From contig OX638348.1 in NCBI GenBank assembly GCA_951813085.1, positions 4,411,627 through 4,475,626 on the forward strand: DNA of 64,000 nucleotides. The letters run 5' to 3'. The translations under genes and the position numbers were made by a program. Shown one piece after another: positions 44,443 to 53,656 of this stretch (the stretch's first letter is position 1; each line of letters begins with the position of its first letter). Origin of the DNA: an uncultured Opitutaceae bacterium (GTDB lineage: Bacteria; Verrucomicrobiota; Verrucomicrobiia; Opitutales; Opitutaceae). The notes beneath the pieces were generated by a model, which did not search any database, was not told the DNA's origin, and saw only the letters and a list, made by a program, of their open reading frames with translations.

Positions 44443-45612
44443 ATGACGGAATCAAAATCAAAGTCCAAAGAGAATCATCCTATGGTTGCAGTAGTCGTAG
44501 CGATTGTGACGGCAGTGGCCGGCGGTGGATTCTTTGTAAATTTATTCGATATTTTCGAACGCGGCGCTCCCTCTGGGAATCGAAATCAGAACGTACCCGC
44601 GGTCACTCAATTCGTTACTGCGAAGACGCGGATCCTGTTGGCTGACTTGACAGGAGAGTGGCGTTTTTCCAAGGGCGACGAAATGCGATGGTCGCAGAGG
44701 GAGTTCGACGATTCGGACTGGGGGTCGATGAAAGTTCCTGGTGCTTGGAAGGGAAGTGGATTAGGAAAGTACGATGGTTTCGCCTGGTATCGTCGCGCGT
44801 TTGCGATCGACGAGAGAGTAGGGGATCGACCGGTATTTCTCGATCTGGAAAGGATAGATGATGTCGACGAGGTATTCATAAATGGGGTACGCGTTGGTGG
44901 AAAAGGTCAATTTCCACCTGACTATTTGTCTGCGTGGAATTGGAATCGTATCTACCGGATTCCGAATGGCCTCGTAGATGAATCGGGGGACAATATCATA
45001 GCGGTACGCGTATTCGATGCGGAGCAAGGGGGTAGAATCGTCAGAGGCAATATCAGTCTGTTTACGACTGATCTACCGCAGCCCTTGGTCGATCTCGCTG
45101 GCGAGTGGAGCTTCCGTATTGGGGACGATATGGAATGGAAGAACTCCGTGACCGATGAGTCCGAATTCAAGCCGATCCCCGTTCCGCTGGCCTGGGATGC
45201 GGTTGGATACCGAGACTATGACGGGTTCGCGTGGTACAGAACGCACTTTGATGCGCTACCGGTCGCAGCCGATGAAAGCCTAACGCTGATTTTAGGGCAG
45301 ATTGATGATACGGACGAGGTTTTCCTGAATGGGGCGATGATTGGCGAAACCGGTGACAGGGAGAGGGCTAAGCGCGATGACGAGACCAACTACTATCGCC
45401 AATGGCGACGCTACGAGTTCTCGGCATCGCAGCTCGAAGCGAGCAATGTCATCGCTGTTCGCGTTTTTGACAGAGGCGGTATTGGTGGCCTGTACTCGGG
45501 ACCGGTCGGCATAATGAGATCGAGCGACTATGCGGCCTATAGAGCAATGATCGAAGAGTCGAAGAAGCGTGATTTTGGAGACGTCATCGACTGGTTGCTA
45601 GGCAGGAGCTAA
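44443..45612 (+). CDS. Membrane-anchored protein with two tandem glycoside-hydrolase-2-type jelly-roll domains
   Basis: 389 residues. A single N-terminal membrane helix (MVAVVVAIVTAVAGGGFFVN) is followed by two copies of a beta-galactosidase sugar-binding-like jelly roll: ADLTGEWRFSKGDEMRWSQR with DGFAWYRRAF and DDVDEVFINGVRVG, then VDLAGEWSFRIGDDMEWKNS with DGFAWYRTHFD and DDTDEVFLNGAMIGETGD. Each copy ends with an IAVRVFD strand. No catalytic domain follows, so it is a binding protein rather than an enzyme. Begins five bases after the Arc-like gene, so it belongs to the SPFH operon, an unusual partner there. Confidence 0.78.
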   Translation: MTESKSKSKENHPMVAVVVAIVTAVAGGGFFVNLFDIFERGAPSGNRNQNVPAVTQFVTAKTRILLADLTGEWRFSKGDEMRWSQREFDDSDWGSMKVPGAWKGSGLGKYDGFAWYRRAFAIDERVGDRPVFLDLERIDDVDEVFINGVRVGGKGQFPPDYLSAWNWNRIYRIPNGLVDESGDNIIAVRVFDAEQGGRIVRGNISLFTTDLPQPLVDLAGEWSFRIGDDMEWKNSVTDESEFKPIPVPLAWDAVGYRDYDGFAWYRTHFDALPVAADESLTLILGQIDDTDEVFLNGAMIGETGDRERAKRDDETNYYRQWRRYEFSASQLEASNVIAVRVFDRGGIGGLYSGPVGIMRSSDYAAYRAMIEESKKRDFGDVIDWLLGRS

Positions 45613-45743
45613 AGCCAATCGAAAAAAGATTGTTTAACATTCCCAAGCATTGGAAAACCGCTTGCTAGCCCTGGAAGGTGCAACACATCGAACGTATGCG
45701 AATTGGATTGAGGGTATTGGCATACATGGCGGCGTGAGCGTGC

Positions 45744-46208
45744 ATGAGTGGGCCAATATATGCGGGAAGTTTTGTAGACGATGTTCGTTTTCGCGCAGAG
45801 CAAGGAGACAAGGAAGCGCAAGCGACCTTGGGCTACCTATATGAATCGGGTCGCGGTGTAGCCAAGGATCCCGAGCAGGCGCGGCGGTGGTACGAAAGAG
45901 CTACTCAGAAATCAAGTAGCGGCGTTCGGCAAAGCCCACGTCGCCCGAGCGCCGTTTCGAGCTTAAGCTGGGAACGCCCCTACGAACGACCCAGGCGATT
46001 GGTTGAAAATTATAGCAAAATTCGATCAGGGGTAGCCGCTTATGAGAAAGCGCGGACGTACAAGCGAAGAACGCAGCGCTTGTACAGCCCGTTGACCGTC
46101 GGTGGAAAAATTTTGGTGAGCCCAATAACGTTTACCTTTAAGCAATCCAAAAAATTAATAGACTCGCTAGCGCGTCGAGCGGCGATAGGGGGTCTGGCCT
46201 ACTACTGA
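45744..46208 (+). CDS. Short Sel1-repeat protein, possibly degraded
   Basis: 154 residues. One Sel1-like repeat is clear near the N-terminus (AEQGDKEAQATLGYLYESGR then GVAKDPEQARRWYERA). After it the sequence is basic and low in predicted structure (RQSPRRPSAVSSLSWERPYE) and does not continue with further repeats, so a frameshift or decay is likely. No signal peptide. Convergent with the sigma factor gene. The C-terminal part may not be real protein sequence. Confidence 0.4.
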   Translation: MSGPIYAGSFVDDVRFRAEQGDKEAQATLGYLYESGRGVAKDPEQARRWYERATQKSSSGVRQSPRRPSAVSSLSWERPYERPRRLVENYSKIRSGVAAYEKARTYKRRTQRLYSPLTVGGKILVSPITFTFKQSKKLIDSLARRAAIGGLAYY

Positions 46209-46226
46209 AACGCTAAAAGGCTTACA

Positions 46227-46799
46227 TTAAGAGCAATCGCAATCGCAATCGCAGTTGCGTACGGAGTAATCAATTACGTTGCCTATTGTGTCGAGTTCGA
46301 GAGCGCAGCATTCCAAGAGCTGTTCTTTAATTTTCTGACGCGCTCGCTGGATTCTTGATTTTGCGGCCGAGTAGGAAAGCCCTAGCGTTTCGGTGGCCCG
46401 CTTTACGCTGCCGCCCTCGATATCCACCAGGGTAATGATTTGCCGATCGCTTGCGGGTATCGTCTCGAGAGCGCGCGGCAGCCAAGTCGCTACGAGTTGA
46501 TTGATGTCGGGTGGTGCATCCTCCGCTGCGTAGCGCTCGTCGATCGGTATGGATTCGCGCTGGCGGCGGTAGTAATCGTTGGAAATATTGCGCGCTATCT
46601 GGAAGGACCAGGAATTCAGCTTTTCCTTGTCCTTGAGCTTATCGAGTTTTTGGGAAACCTTGAGCAGCGTTTCTTGAGTCAGGTCTTCGGCGACTTCCGA
46701 ATTGCCTGATCGGTTGCGATAGAATCCGTAAATCGCATTCCTGAGGTTTTCCCAGTTTATCGACTGAGGAAGCGCGTTAGCAGCAAGCGACGGATTCAT
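46227..46799 (-). CDS. sigZ: RNA polymerase sigma factor, SigZ-like (ECF)
   Basis: 190 residues from ATG 46799; longer starts would lie deep inside the upstream gene. Sigma region 2 is NLRNAIYGFYRNRSGNSEVA then EDLTQETLLKVSQKLDKLKD and WSFQIARNISNDYYRRQRE; region 4 is IPASDRQIITLVDIEGGSVK then RATETLGLSYSAAKSRIQRA. This is the SigZ branch of the extracytoplasmic-function sigma factors. The C-terminus carries alternating Cys and Asp (NCDCDCDCS), encoded by a six-base tandem repeat, which could bind metal. Its start overlaps the ArsI-like gene by 23 bases, so the two are cotranscribed. Confidence 0.87.
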   Translation of the reverse strand: MNPSLAANALPQSINWENLRNAIYGFYRNRSGNSEVAEDLTQETLLKVSQKLDKLKDKEKLNSWSFQIARNISNDYYRRQRESIPIDERYAAEDAPPDINQLVATWLPRALETIPASDRQIITLVDIEGGSVKRATETLGLSYSAAKSRIQRARQKIKEQLLECCALELDTIGNVIDYSVRNCDCDCDCS

Positions 46800-47259
46800 T
46801 GGCGAGATTTTTCCTGTTGTCGTTTTGGCAGCAGCTGGAACTCGATTTAGACGATTGATCATAGTCGGTAACGACGAATATCTCCCAACGATTCCCATCG
46901 GGATCGGTCGCCCAAGCTTTGGATTGGGTGGCATAGCAGCAAACGACTTCTTCTTCGCGGTCGATCGGCCATCCCGCCCGCTCGAGGCGCATCGCCTCTC
47001 GCTCTACGTGTTCCGCTGATTTCACCTGGATGCCGAAGTGAGTGACGGCGCTCTCGCGCTTCGAACTCGCCTGATAGTCGAGCGCGAGATTGATCGATGG
47101 GTCATCGAGCTCGAATTTCGCGTAGTCGTTTTTTACTTTCTTGGGCGGGGCTTGGAAAAGCGCCTGATAGAAGGCGATCGACTTTTCAAGCTCGCGCACC
47201 TTGAGGCCGAAGTGAATACGGCTTTGGTTCTTAAAAGAAACATCTGATTCGTTTTTCAT
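46777..47259 (-). CDS. ArsI/CadI-family glyoxalase-fold metalloenzyme
   Basis: 160 residues of the vicinal-oxygen-chelate fold. The metal triad is H16 (IHFGLKV), H74 (THFGIQV) and E127 (RWEIFVV), and the adjacent C107-C108 (EVVCCYAT) matches the cysteine pair of ArsI, the carbon-arsenic lyase that demethylates organoarsenicals; KVKNDYAKFELDDPSINLAL and KAWATDPDGNRWE are also ArsI/CadI signatures. A C-terminal extension with two more Cys pairs (SSSSCCQND, ESVACC) goes beyond the usual end and overlaps the sigma factor start. Probable role in arsenic or heavy-metal resistance; substrate is inferred from the family. Confidence 0.85.
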   Translation of the reverse strand: MKNESDVSFKNQSRIHFGLKVRELEKSIAFYQALFQAPPKKVKNDYAKFELDDPSINLALDYQASSKRESAVTHFGIQVKSAEHVEREAMRLERAGWPIDREEEVVCCYATQSKAWATDPDGNRWEIFVVTDYDQSSKSSSSCCQNDNRKNLANESVACC

Positions 47260-47366
47260 AGTGAGTATTTCGGGTTCACTAAGGAAGACGTGATGCGTCT
47301 AAAACGGACGCAAAAATTGATCAGATTCTTTATGAAGCCTATTTCGCCTCGACCCCTGCGAAGGCG

Positions 47367-47753
47367 CTAGAAAATCGCCTGGCAGACTACCATAACGATG
47401 CCCATGACGACGAGGTAGGCCGCTTCAATAGTGACCGCTGCATTGCTCTTTTGAGCGTATTTGCCATTGCTGACGATGAGCAGAATTATCGTAACGAGAA
47501 CGAGTATTATCGTGAGCAGGGCTTCGCTCGCTGCGGTGATTCCGAATAGCCAGGCCAGGCAGAAGGTGCCCAGAGCCTGGGTGATCATGGCAAGCGCTGG
47601 CATCTCGCTGCTGTCGGCGAGTTCGACGCCAACGCCTTCGGCCCATTGCTTGCCAAATAATTTTGGGCTATACCAAAGCCATCCAATAAGGAATGACGCT
47701 ACGAAGCTGACCACTACAGCGATCCAGCTGACTCCTTGGGTAAGTTCTTCCAT
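47367..47753 (-). CDS. DUF1761 integral membrane protein
   Basis: 128 residues with four membrane helices: WIAVVVSFVASFLIGWLWYS, MITQALGTFCLAWLFG, LLTIILVLVTIILLIV and a last helix AAYLVVMGIVMVVCQAIF. The WLWYSPKLFGKQWAEG motif after the first helix is the DUF1761 signature. Function unknown in the family. It lies 107 bases upstream of the ArsI-like gene on the same strand, so cotranscription with the ArsI/SigZ pair is possible. Confidence 0.85.
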   Translation of the reverse strand: MEELTQGVSWIAVVVSFVASFLIGWLWYSPKLFGKQWAEGVGVELADSSEMPALAMITQALGTFCLAWLFGITAASEALLTIILVLVTIILLIVSNGKYAQKSNAAVTIEAAYLVVMGIVMVVCQAIF

Positions 47754-47849
47754 AGGAACAGGGATACACGCGTTTAGAAATGACTCAAGCGTGTTCCTTG
47801 ATGGGGCGATTTTCCGAGCAATCCGTTAACTGGATGCCCTCACGCCGAA

Positions 47850-48749
47850 TCATGGTTTGGCGAACGTTTCCGCGATAAAATCGACCAGCTCAGGTATCAT
47901 CTTGTCTCCCCAGCCGGATGACTTGGCGAGACCCATGGCCTGCTTCGTAGCGGGCGATATGAAGCTTGGGGCGCCGAGATCATCCGCCATGGAACTGTAG
48001 TAGCCGACATCCTTGCGTCCATTCGCGATAGAGAATGCGAGCATGTCCTTCTGCCCATCGATCGCGTTCGCTTTGATGAAATCCATCATACCGGAGTGCA
48101 GTGGCCCCGATGCCATTACGTCGTACAAAACCTTGCGGTCGAGTCCCGCGAGATCCGACATAGCGAATGCTTCTGACAGGGCGCAGGCGGTTGTCATCGC
48201 AAAGAAATTGTTGATCAGTTTCAGGGTGTGCCCCGCTGAAATCGCGCCGACATGAAACACGTTTTCGCCCAAGTCGTCGAATATCGGCTTTGCGCGATTG
48301 AAGTCCGCTTCGCTCCCTGCGGACATGATATTGAGATTGCCATCGATTGCATGGGCGGGCGTGCGTCCGAGCGGCGCATCCATCATGCTGGCCCCCTTCG
48401 CTTTCAAGGCGGCTTCAAGGCGCAGAGTGGACTGGGGAAGAGAGGTTCCGAAATCAATCACCAAGGACCCTGGACGGATGTTCTCAATCACACCGCTGTC
48501 ACCGAGCATATTCGCCTCGACTGCTGCGGAAGTGTCTACGCACAGCATCACAATGTCGCTGGCCTGGGCGAGGGCGCCTGGGGATTCCGCCTCGGTTGCT
48601 CCGCGGGCCACTGCGGCATCGATCGCCGCGCGTTTTCGATGCGCGATTACCGTCATCGGGTATCCAAGCGCTTGGAGACGTTCTACCATCGCCGAGCCCA
48701 TGAGGCCGAGTCCGATGAATCCTATGGATGGTTTTGGGGATTGAGTCAT
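47850..48749 (-). CDS. 3-hydroxyisobutyrate dehydrogenase-family NAD(P)-dependent oxidoreductase
   Basis: 299 residues of the beta-hydroxyacid dehydrogenase family. Nucleotide motif FIGLGLMGSAM at residues 11-21; substrate-binding VIDFGTSLPQSTLRLE (family consensus DxST) and DAPLGRTPAHAIDGNLNIM (variant of DAPVSGG); catalytic lysine in GHTLKLINNFFAMTT. It would oxidise a short-chain hydroxyacid, such as hydroxyisobutyrate, glycerate or a sugar-derived acid, with NAD(P). Cytoplasmic. Divergent from the oxidoreductase at 48877, 127 bases apart, so they may share control. Confidence 0.9.
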   Translation of the reverse strand: MTQSPKPSIGFIGLGLMGSAMVERLQALGYPMTVIAHRKRAAIDAAVARGATEAESPGALAQASDIVMLCVDTSAAVEANMLGDSGVIENIRPGSLVIDFGTSLPQSTLRLEAALKAKGASMMDAPLGRTPAHAIDGNLNIMSAGSEADFNRAKPIFDDLGENVFHVGAISAGHTLKLINNFFAMTTACALSEAFAMSDLAGLDRKVLYDVMASGPLHSGMMDFIKANAIDGQKDMLAFSIANGRKDVGYYSSMADDLGAPSFISPATKQAMGLAKSSGWGDKMIPELVDFIAETFAKP

Positions 48750-48876
48750 ACGTTAGCTAGCATTGAGGGATTGAGCGCGGATAAGGGGTGCGCTGATCCT
48801 GTCTATGCTGAGAGTTTTTCGACGCTGCGCGACGTTTAAATTTGTTCGATTCCAGAGGGACCTGTAGAGATGGTTT

Positions 48877-49866
48877 ATGAAGACGGTTAAATGGGGTGTC
48901 CTCAGTGCCGCAAAAATTGGTTTGGAGAAAGTTATCCCGGCGATGATTCAATCCGAGCTTTGCGAGATCGTAGGTCTGGCCTCGAGAGATGCGGAACGGG
49001 CGCGCGCGGCGACCGCGAAATTAGGTATCCCCAATGCCTATGGCAGTTATGAAGCTATGCTCGCGGACCCCGAGATTGAAGCAGTTTACAATCCGCTGCC
49101 TAACCACCTCCACGTCGACTGGACGATTAAGGCCTTGGAGGCGGGAAAGCACGTACTGTGCGAGAAGCCCGTGGGAGTAGATTCCGCGGATGCCCGACGA
49201 TTGGTAGAAGCGACGCATTCGTATCCAGATCTCAAGGTAATGGAAGCGTTTATGTACCGTTTTCATCCCCAGTGGGTAGAGGCGAAAAAGCGGGTCGACG
49301 CAGGCGCGATCGGAGAGCTCAAGTCGATCCAGTCGTACTTCTCCTATTTCAATGACGATCCCGGCAATATTCGCAATTTGTACGAGAGAGGCGGCGGCGG
49401 ACTCTTGGATATTGGCTGCTACTGCGTGTCGCTTTCACGCTATCTATTTGGAAGAGCCCCGGATCGGGCGCTTGGTGTTGTCGAACGCGATCCTGATTTG
49501 CGTATCGATCGAATGACCTCCGGAATTCTTGATTTCTCTAGCGGTACGAGCAGCTTTACCTGCTCAACTCAATTGAGCTACTATCAACGTGTCCAAATTA
49601 CGGGTACTAAGGGTCGGATTGAAATTGAGATTCCTTTTAATGCTCCGCCGGATCGCCAGACCCGAATTTGGCTGGAGACGGAATCGGGGATTGAAGAAAT
49701 TTCGTTTCCGATTTGCGATCAATATACGCTGCAGGGCGATGCGTTTTCTAAATCCATATTGGAGGATCGCCCGGTACCGACGCCGCTGAGCGATGCGGTC
49801 GAAAACTTGGAAGTAGTCGATGCTCTTTTCGCCAGCTCCGAATCCAAAGCGTGGATTTCGCTTTAG
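48877..49866 (+). CDS. Gfo/Idh/MocA family oxidoreductase, cytoplasmic
   Basis: 329 residues, no signal peptide. Rossmann motif WGVLSAAKIGLEKVIPAM, then VYNPLPNHLHVDWTIKALEA and GKHVLCEKPVGVDS with the catalytic lysine; YMYRFHPQWVEAKK and GGLLDIGCYCVSLSRYLFG are typical of the branch with dihydrodiol and 1,5-anhydrofructose-type reductases. It would act on a sugar or cyclitol using NAD(P). Unlike the other two oxidoreductases of this superfamily here, it stays in the cytoplasm, so it probably handles the imported product. Confidence 0.9.
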   Translation: MKTVKWGVLSAAKIGLEKVIPAMIQSELCEIVGLASRDAERARAATAKLGIPNAYGSYEAMLADPEIEAVYNPLPNHLHVDWTIKALEAGKHVLCEKPVGVDSADARRLVEATHSYPDLKVMEAFMYRFHPQWVEAKKRVDAGAIGELKSIQSYFSYFNDDPGNIRNLYERGGGGLLDIGCYCVSLSRYLFGRAPDRALGVVERDPDLRIDRMTSGILDFSSGTSSFTCSTQLSYYQRVQITGTKGRIEIEIPFNAPPDRQTRIWLETESGIEEISFPICDQYTLQGDAFSKSILEDRPVPTPLSDAVENLEVVDALFASSESKAWISL

Positions 49867-49961
49867 TGAATCCATTCATTTCCGTTGCAGCCGGCCGTGA
49901 ATACGAAAATCACCCCAAAACGTCGTGACCTATAGTTGAATATATGTCTCTATCATGACCC

Positions 49962-52787
49962 ATGAAATCGTCCGCTCATATGTTCGCCTTCCTATTCCTG
50001 CTGAGCCCGTTCGGAGTTCTGTTCGGCCAGTCTGAAATCGATTGGGACAAGCCATTCGGCATCGATCCTGATCTGCGCATGGGGGTGCTTGAGAACGGAT
50101 TGATCTACTATGTTCGGGAGAATCAGAAACCGGAAGGTCGGGCTATGTTGCGGCTAGTCGTAAATGTCGGTTCGCTACAAGAGGAGGATGACGAGCAGGG
50201 GCTCGCTCACTTCTTGGAGCATTTAGCGTTCAATGGAACGGAGCATTTCGCGAAGCATGAGATTATTGACTTCCTCGAGGGAATAGGAATGCGTTTTGGC
50301 TCTCACTTGAACGCGTCAACTTCGTTCAATGAGACGATCTACAAGCTGGAGGTACCCACGGATGATGAGGCGACGTTGTCCCGCGCTTTCTTGATCCTGG
50401 AGGACTGGGCGGATGGAATCTTATTCGAGGATGTGGAGATCGAGAATGAACGCGGCATTGTCAAAGAGGAATGGCGCGCCCGCAAAGGAGTCGGGCAGCG
50501 ACTTTTGGAAAAGCAACTGCCGATTCTATTCTATGGCTCTAAATACGTAGATCGCCTCGCGATTGGAAAAATGCCGATAATTGAATCGGTTAAGCGGGAT
50601 CAGTTCGTTTCATTCTATGAGAAATGGTACCGTCCTGAACTCATGGCAATAGTCGCGGTCGGTGATTTCGATGGCGCAGCTATCGAGGAATTGATCAAGG
50701 AACGCTTTTCGCGGCTAGTGAATCCGAAAAACGCTCCAGAGCGTATCGATTATCCGCTTACGGATCATGACGAAACGCTATTTTCGATTGAGACGGATCC
50801 GGAGCTGAGTGGGTCCAGCGTCGGTTTTTATATCAAAACGGAAAAGCGTCCTTACGGTACTCCCAGGCTTTATCGGGAACGATTGGTGGAACGGATTTAT
50901 TTCTCGATGATCAATAGCAGGTTGCGAGAGCGGGCAAAGGCGGAGGATCCTCCATTTGTCGGAGCGGGCCTGGGCAGGGGCGCATTTGGACGTGAGAAGG
51001 ACTACTATCGCGTAGGCGTTGGGCTGATCGGCGAAGACTACGAGAAAGGTCTCAGAGGGACGATGCAAGAGGTTGAGCGAGCTCGACGCGATGGCTTTAG
51101 TCAGTCCGAATTGGATCGCGTGAAGGTCAACATGCTACGTGGCTTGGGGAAAGCTTATGATGAGCGGGACAAGCGGCAGTCCACGTCATTTGTTCGTGAA
51201 TACATCGGAAATTTCACTGAAGGCGAGTCGATTCCGGGTCTGGAGAGGGAATTGGAATTGAGCCGCGCGTTGCTAGAAGACCTGACTTTGGACGACGTTA
51301 ATCGTGTAGGCGAATTCATCAAGCAGACTCAGAATAGGGTTGTCCTGTATACTGCCACCGAGAAAGAAGGTAGTGAAAAGCCCCTTCCGAAGCAATTGTT
51401 GACTTCGCTCGTTCTTGATGAGCGGGACGTGCTGGCTGCCTATGACGATGGAGTCAGCGACGCGCCCTTGCTCGAGGAACTGCCAACCCCGGGCTTGATC
51501 GATAAATCGATTTACCACGATTCCATCGATACGCATGAATGGGTCTTGTCCAATGGTATTCGTATCGTCGCGAAGGTGACTGATTTCAAGAACGATGAAA
51601 TTCTGGTTACGGCATTCAGTCCGGGAGGATCGAGCTTGTTTTCCGAAGAGGAATCGGTTTCCGTAATGTTCGCGACCTCGGTGCTTGGACAAAGCGGACT
51701 TGGGAGTTTCAATTCTATTCAACTGCGCAAGAAACTAGCCGGTAAAATTGCCGGAGCGAGCCCAAGCATCAGCGGTATCTACGAGAACCTGCGGGGTTCG
51801 GCATCGCCAAAGGATTTTAGGACTTTCTTTGAGCTGGCGTATTTGCATTTTACGGCGCCACGACTGGATCAAAGCGCGTTCAATTCCTATAAGAAGCGAA
51901 TGATCGCATCGGTAGAGAATCGGCTTAAATCGCCGAACGCTGTATTCGCAGATGTCATAACAGAAACGCTCTACCAAGGGCATCCAAGACATCGACCTAT
52001 GTCTGTCGAGTTGATCGAGGAGATTGATCCTCAGCTTGCCTACGACTTGTACAAGGAGCGATTCAAGGACGCGAGCGATTTCACCTTCGTGTTCGTAGGT
52101 TCGTTTGATTTGGATATCCTCAAGGGATACGTGAAGCAGTATCTCGCGACGCTGCCGTCTACGGGACGAAGCGAGGAGGGACGCTTTGTTGGGGACTACA
52201 AGGCGACGGGTCAAATTGAAGTTTCAGTTGATCGCAATATAGAGCAAAAATCCGTTGTCCGGGTGATCTACCATGGTGACGCAGAATGGACTCCGATGAA
52301 TGACTATACCATGTGGTTTGCTGTCGATATATTGAACATCCGATTGCGGGAGCGATTGCGCGAAAAGGAAAGCAAGGTCTACGGAGCAGGGGTTTCGGGC
52401 GCGCTGAATTGCGTGCCGCGGCAGACGTTTTCTTCTGGATTTTCATTCTCGTGCGATCCTGGAAATGCGGATGGACTCATTGCCAGCACTCGGGAGGAGA
52501 TTGAGCGGCTGCAGCGAGACGGTCCGCTGTCGGAGGACTTGGAGAAGGTGCGTCAGCAACGGATCCGAGCCTTTGAAAAGGGAGTTAAGGAGAATCGATA
52601 CTGGGTGAATGGGTTTTCGCGATACTTGAAGCAGGACCGTCCATTGGAAACGATTCTGGAAGGTTCAGAGGCCGCGCGCTCAGTTACCGGAGAATCGGTG
52701 CAGCGAATGGCCCAGCTCTATTTCGACAATTCGAATCGCCTCATCGCCAAGCTCAATCCGATACCTGCTGAGGAGCCTAGCAAGTAG
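49962..52787 (+). CDS. M16-family zinc metallopeptidase, exported
   Basis: 941 residues with signal peptide (HMFAFLFLLSPFGVLFG). The inverted zinc motif is H83-FL-E86-H87, with the third ligand glutamate in the ENERGIVKEEW block. Two M16 repeats in one chain, each with an N and C half; the later repeat (beginning near HEWVLSNGIRIVAKVTDFK) lacks the zinc motif, as expected. This is the pitrilysin-like single-chain periplasmic type, degrading peptides and oligopeptides. Reading frame intact over 2.8 kb. Followed by a small lipoprotein gene on the same strand, 100 bases away. Confidence 0.92.
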   Translation: MKSSAHMFAFLFLLSPFGVLFGQSEIDWDKPFGIDPDLRMGVLENGLIYYVRENQKPEGRAMLRLVVNVGSLQEEDDEQGLAHFLEHLAFNGTEHFAKHEIIDFLEGIGMRFGSHLNASTSFNETIYKLEVPTDDEATLSRAFLILEDWADGILFEDVEIENERGIVKEEWRARKGVGQRLLEKQLPILFYGSKYVDRLAIGKMPIIESVKRDQFVSFYEKWYRPELMAIVAVGDFDGAAIEELIKERFSRLVNPKNAPERIDYPLTDHDETLFSIETDPELSGSSVGFYIKTEKRPYGTPRLYRERLVERIYFSMINSRLRERAKAEDPPFVGAGLGRGAFGREKDYYRVGVGLIGEDYEKGLRGTMQEVERARRDGFSQSELDRVKVNMLRGLGKAYDERDKRQSTSFVREYIGNFTEGESIPGLERELELSRALLEDLTLDDVNRVGEFIKQTQNRVVLYTATEKEGSEKPLPKQLLTSLVLDERDVLAAYDDGVSDAPLLEELPTPGLIDKSIYHDSIDTHEWVLSNGIRIVAKVTDFKNDEILVTAFSPGGSSLFSEEESVSVMFATSVLGQSGLGSFNSIQLRKKLAGKIAGASPSISGIYENLRGSASPKDFRTFFELAYLHFTAPRLDQSAFNSYKKRMIASVENRLKSPNAVFADVITETLYQGHPRHRPMSVELIEEIDPQLAYDLYKERFKDASDFTFVFVGSFDLDILKGYVKQYLATLPSTGRSEEGRFVGDYKATGQIEVSVDRNIEQKSVVRVIYHGDAEWTPMNDYTMWFAVDILNIRLRERLREKESKVYGAGVSGALNCVPRQTFSSGFSFSCDPGNADGLIASTREEIERLQRDGPLSEDLEKVRQQRIRAFEKGVKENRYWVNGFSRYLKQDRPLETILEGSEAARSVTGESVQRMAQLYFDNSNRLIAKLNPIPAEEPSK

Positions 52788-52887
52788 AATTGGCCTTTCT
52801 TGACTATGCGCTTTCTCTCTCCCCGGATTGCGGTTTGACCTCGGATTCGTATCGCGGTACCGTTTCCAAACTGGAGGAACTGCGACA

Positions 52888-53445
52888 ATGAGAATACAAA
52901 GACGTATGGGTGGCTTGAGCAATAGATGGAAAGCGTGGATTTGCCTCGCGATGGCGTCGGCATTTCTCATGGGGTGCGAAACCACGAATTCTGGCTACAC
53001 CGAAGTCACGGGCAAAGTGCGACCAGCGCTGACGGAGTGGGATGTCGACCTCTATCAGGATCCTCCGGGGCAGCTGACCTGGATTCCTGATATGGAAATA
53101 CCGGTCACGTTCGAGCAGGTGGCGAAGCTAGAATCGAGCGCGACCGCGATGAATCAGAATCGCGCTACCATCGATGAAAAAACCACCAACATCGTTTCCG
53201 ATTTGAAAAAGCGGGCGGCGAAGCTGGGAGCCAACGGAGTCATCATCCGTGAAGTCCGAGTTTCGGAGGAAGTGATTGAGCGGCAATCTAGCGGTTACGA
53301 GAACGTGAGGTTCCCGGATGGCTCGATTCGCCAAGTAGAGGCGCCCGTATACACGACCTACGAGCGGGTTTACAAGGTGACCTTACTAGCGGATTCCGTC
53401 TATTTGGATTGGGATACGGTTTGGATCGGCGAGCCCAATAGCTAG
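52888..53445 (+). CDS. Outer-membrane-type lipoprotein of unknown function
   Basis: 185 residues from ATG 52888, preceded by AGGA nine bases upstream. Basic N-terminus (RIQRRMGGLSNRWK) then a hydrophobic segment ending in the lipobox FLMGC. The mature part contains a KKRAAKLGANGVIIREVRVS segment, a pattern common in small alpha/beta lipoproteins that handle heavy metals or envelope stress, and a beta-rich end (VYTTYERVYKVTLLA). No family can be named securely. It may be cotranscribed with the M16 peptidase. Confidence 0.75.
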   Translation: MRIQRRMGGLSNRWKAWICLAMASAFLMGCETTNSGYTEVTGKVRPALTEWDVDLYQDPPGQLTWIPDMEIPVTFEQVAKLESSATAMNQNRATIDEKTTNIVSDLKKRAAKLGANGVIIREVRVSEEVIERQSSGYENVRFPDGSIRQVEAPVYTTYERVYKVTLLADSVYLDWDTVWIGEPNS

Positions 53446-53656
53446 GGGCTTACGGACGCTAGCCCATTTTAGGGATCGGAAGATCGCGGGCGTCTTCCCT
53501 AACATGGAGTACGGCCAGAAATTGTTTCGCCAGTTCAGGGTCCACCAGTGGGAGCGACCCCGATGCAATTCTGGGCCGCGCTTCGCTTGTCAGCTCGATG
53601 GGATTCTCATTTGCGATTTCATTTCCGTACTCAGCAATGCTGCAAGAGCCAATTTT

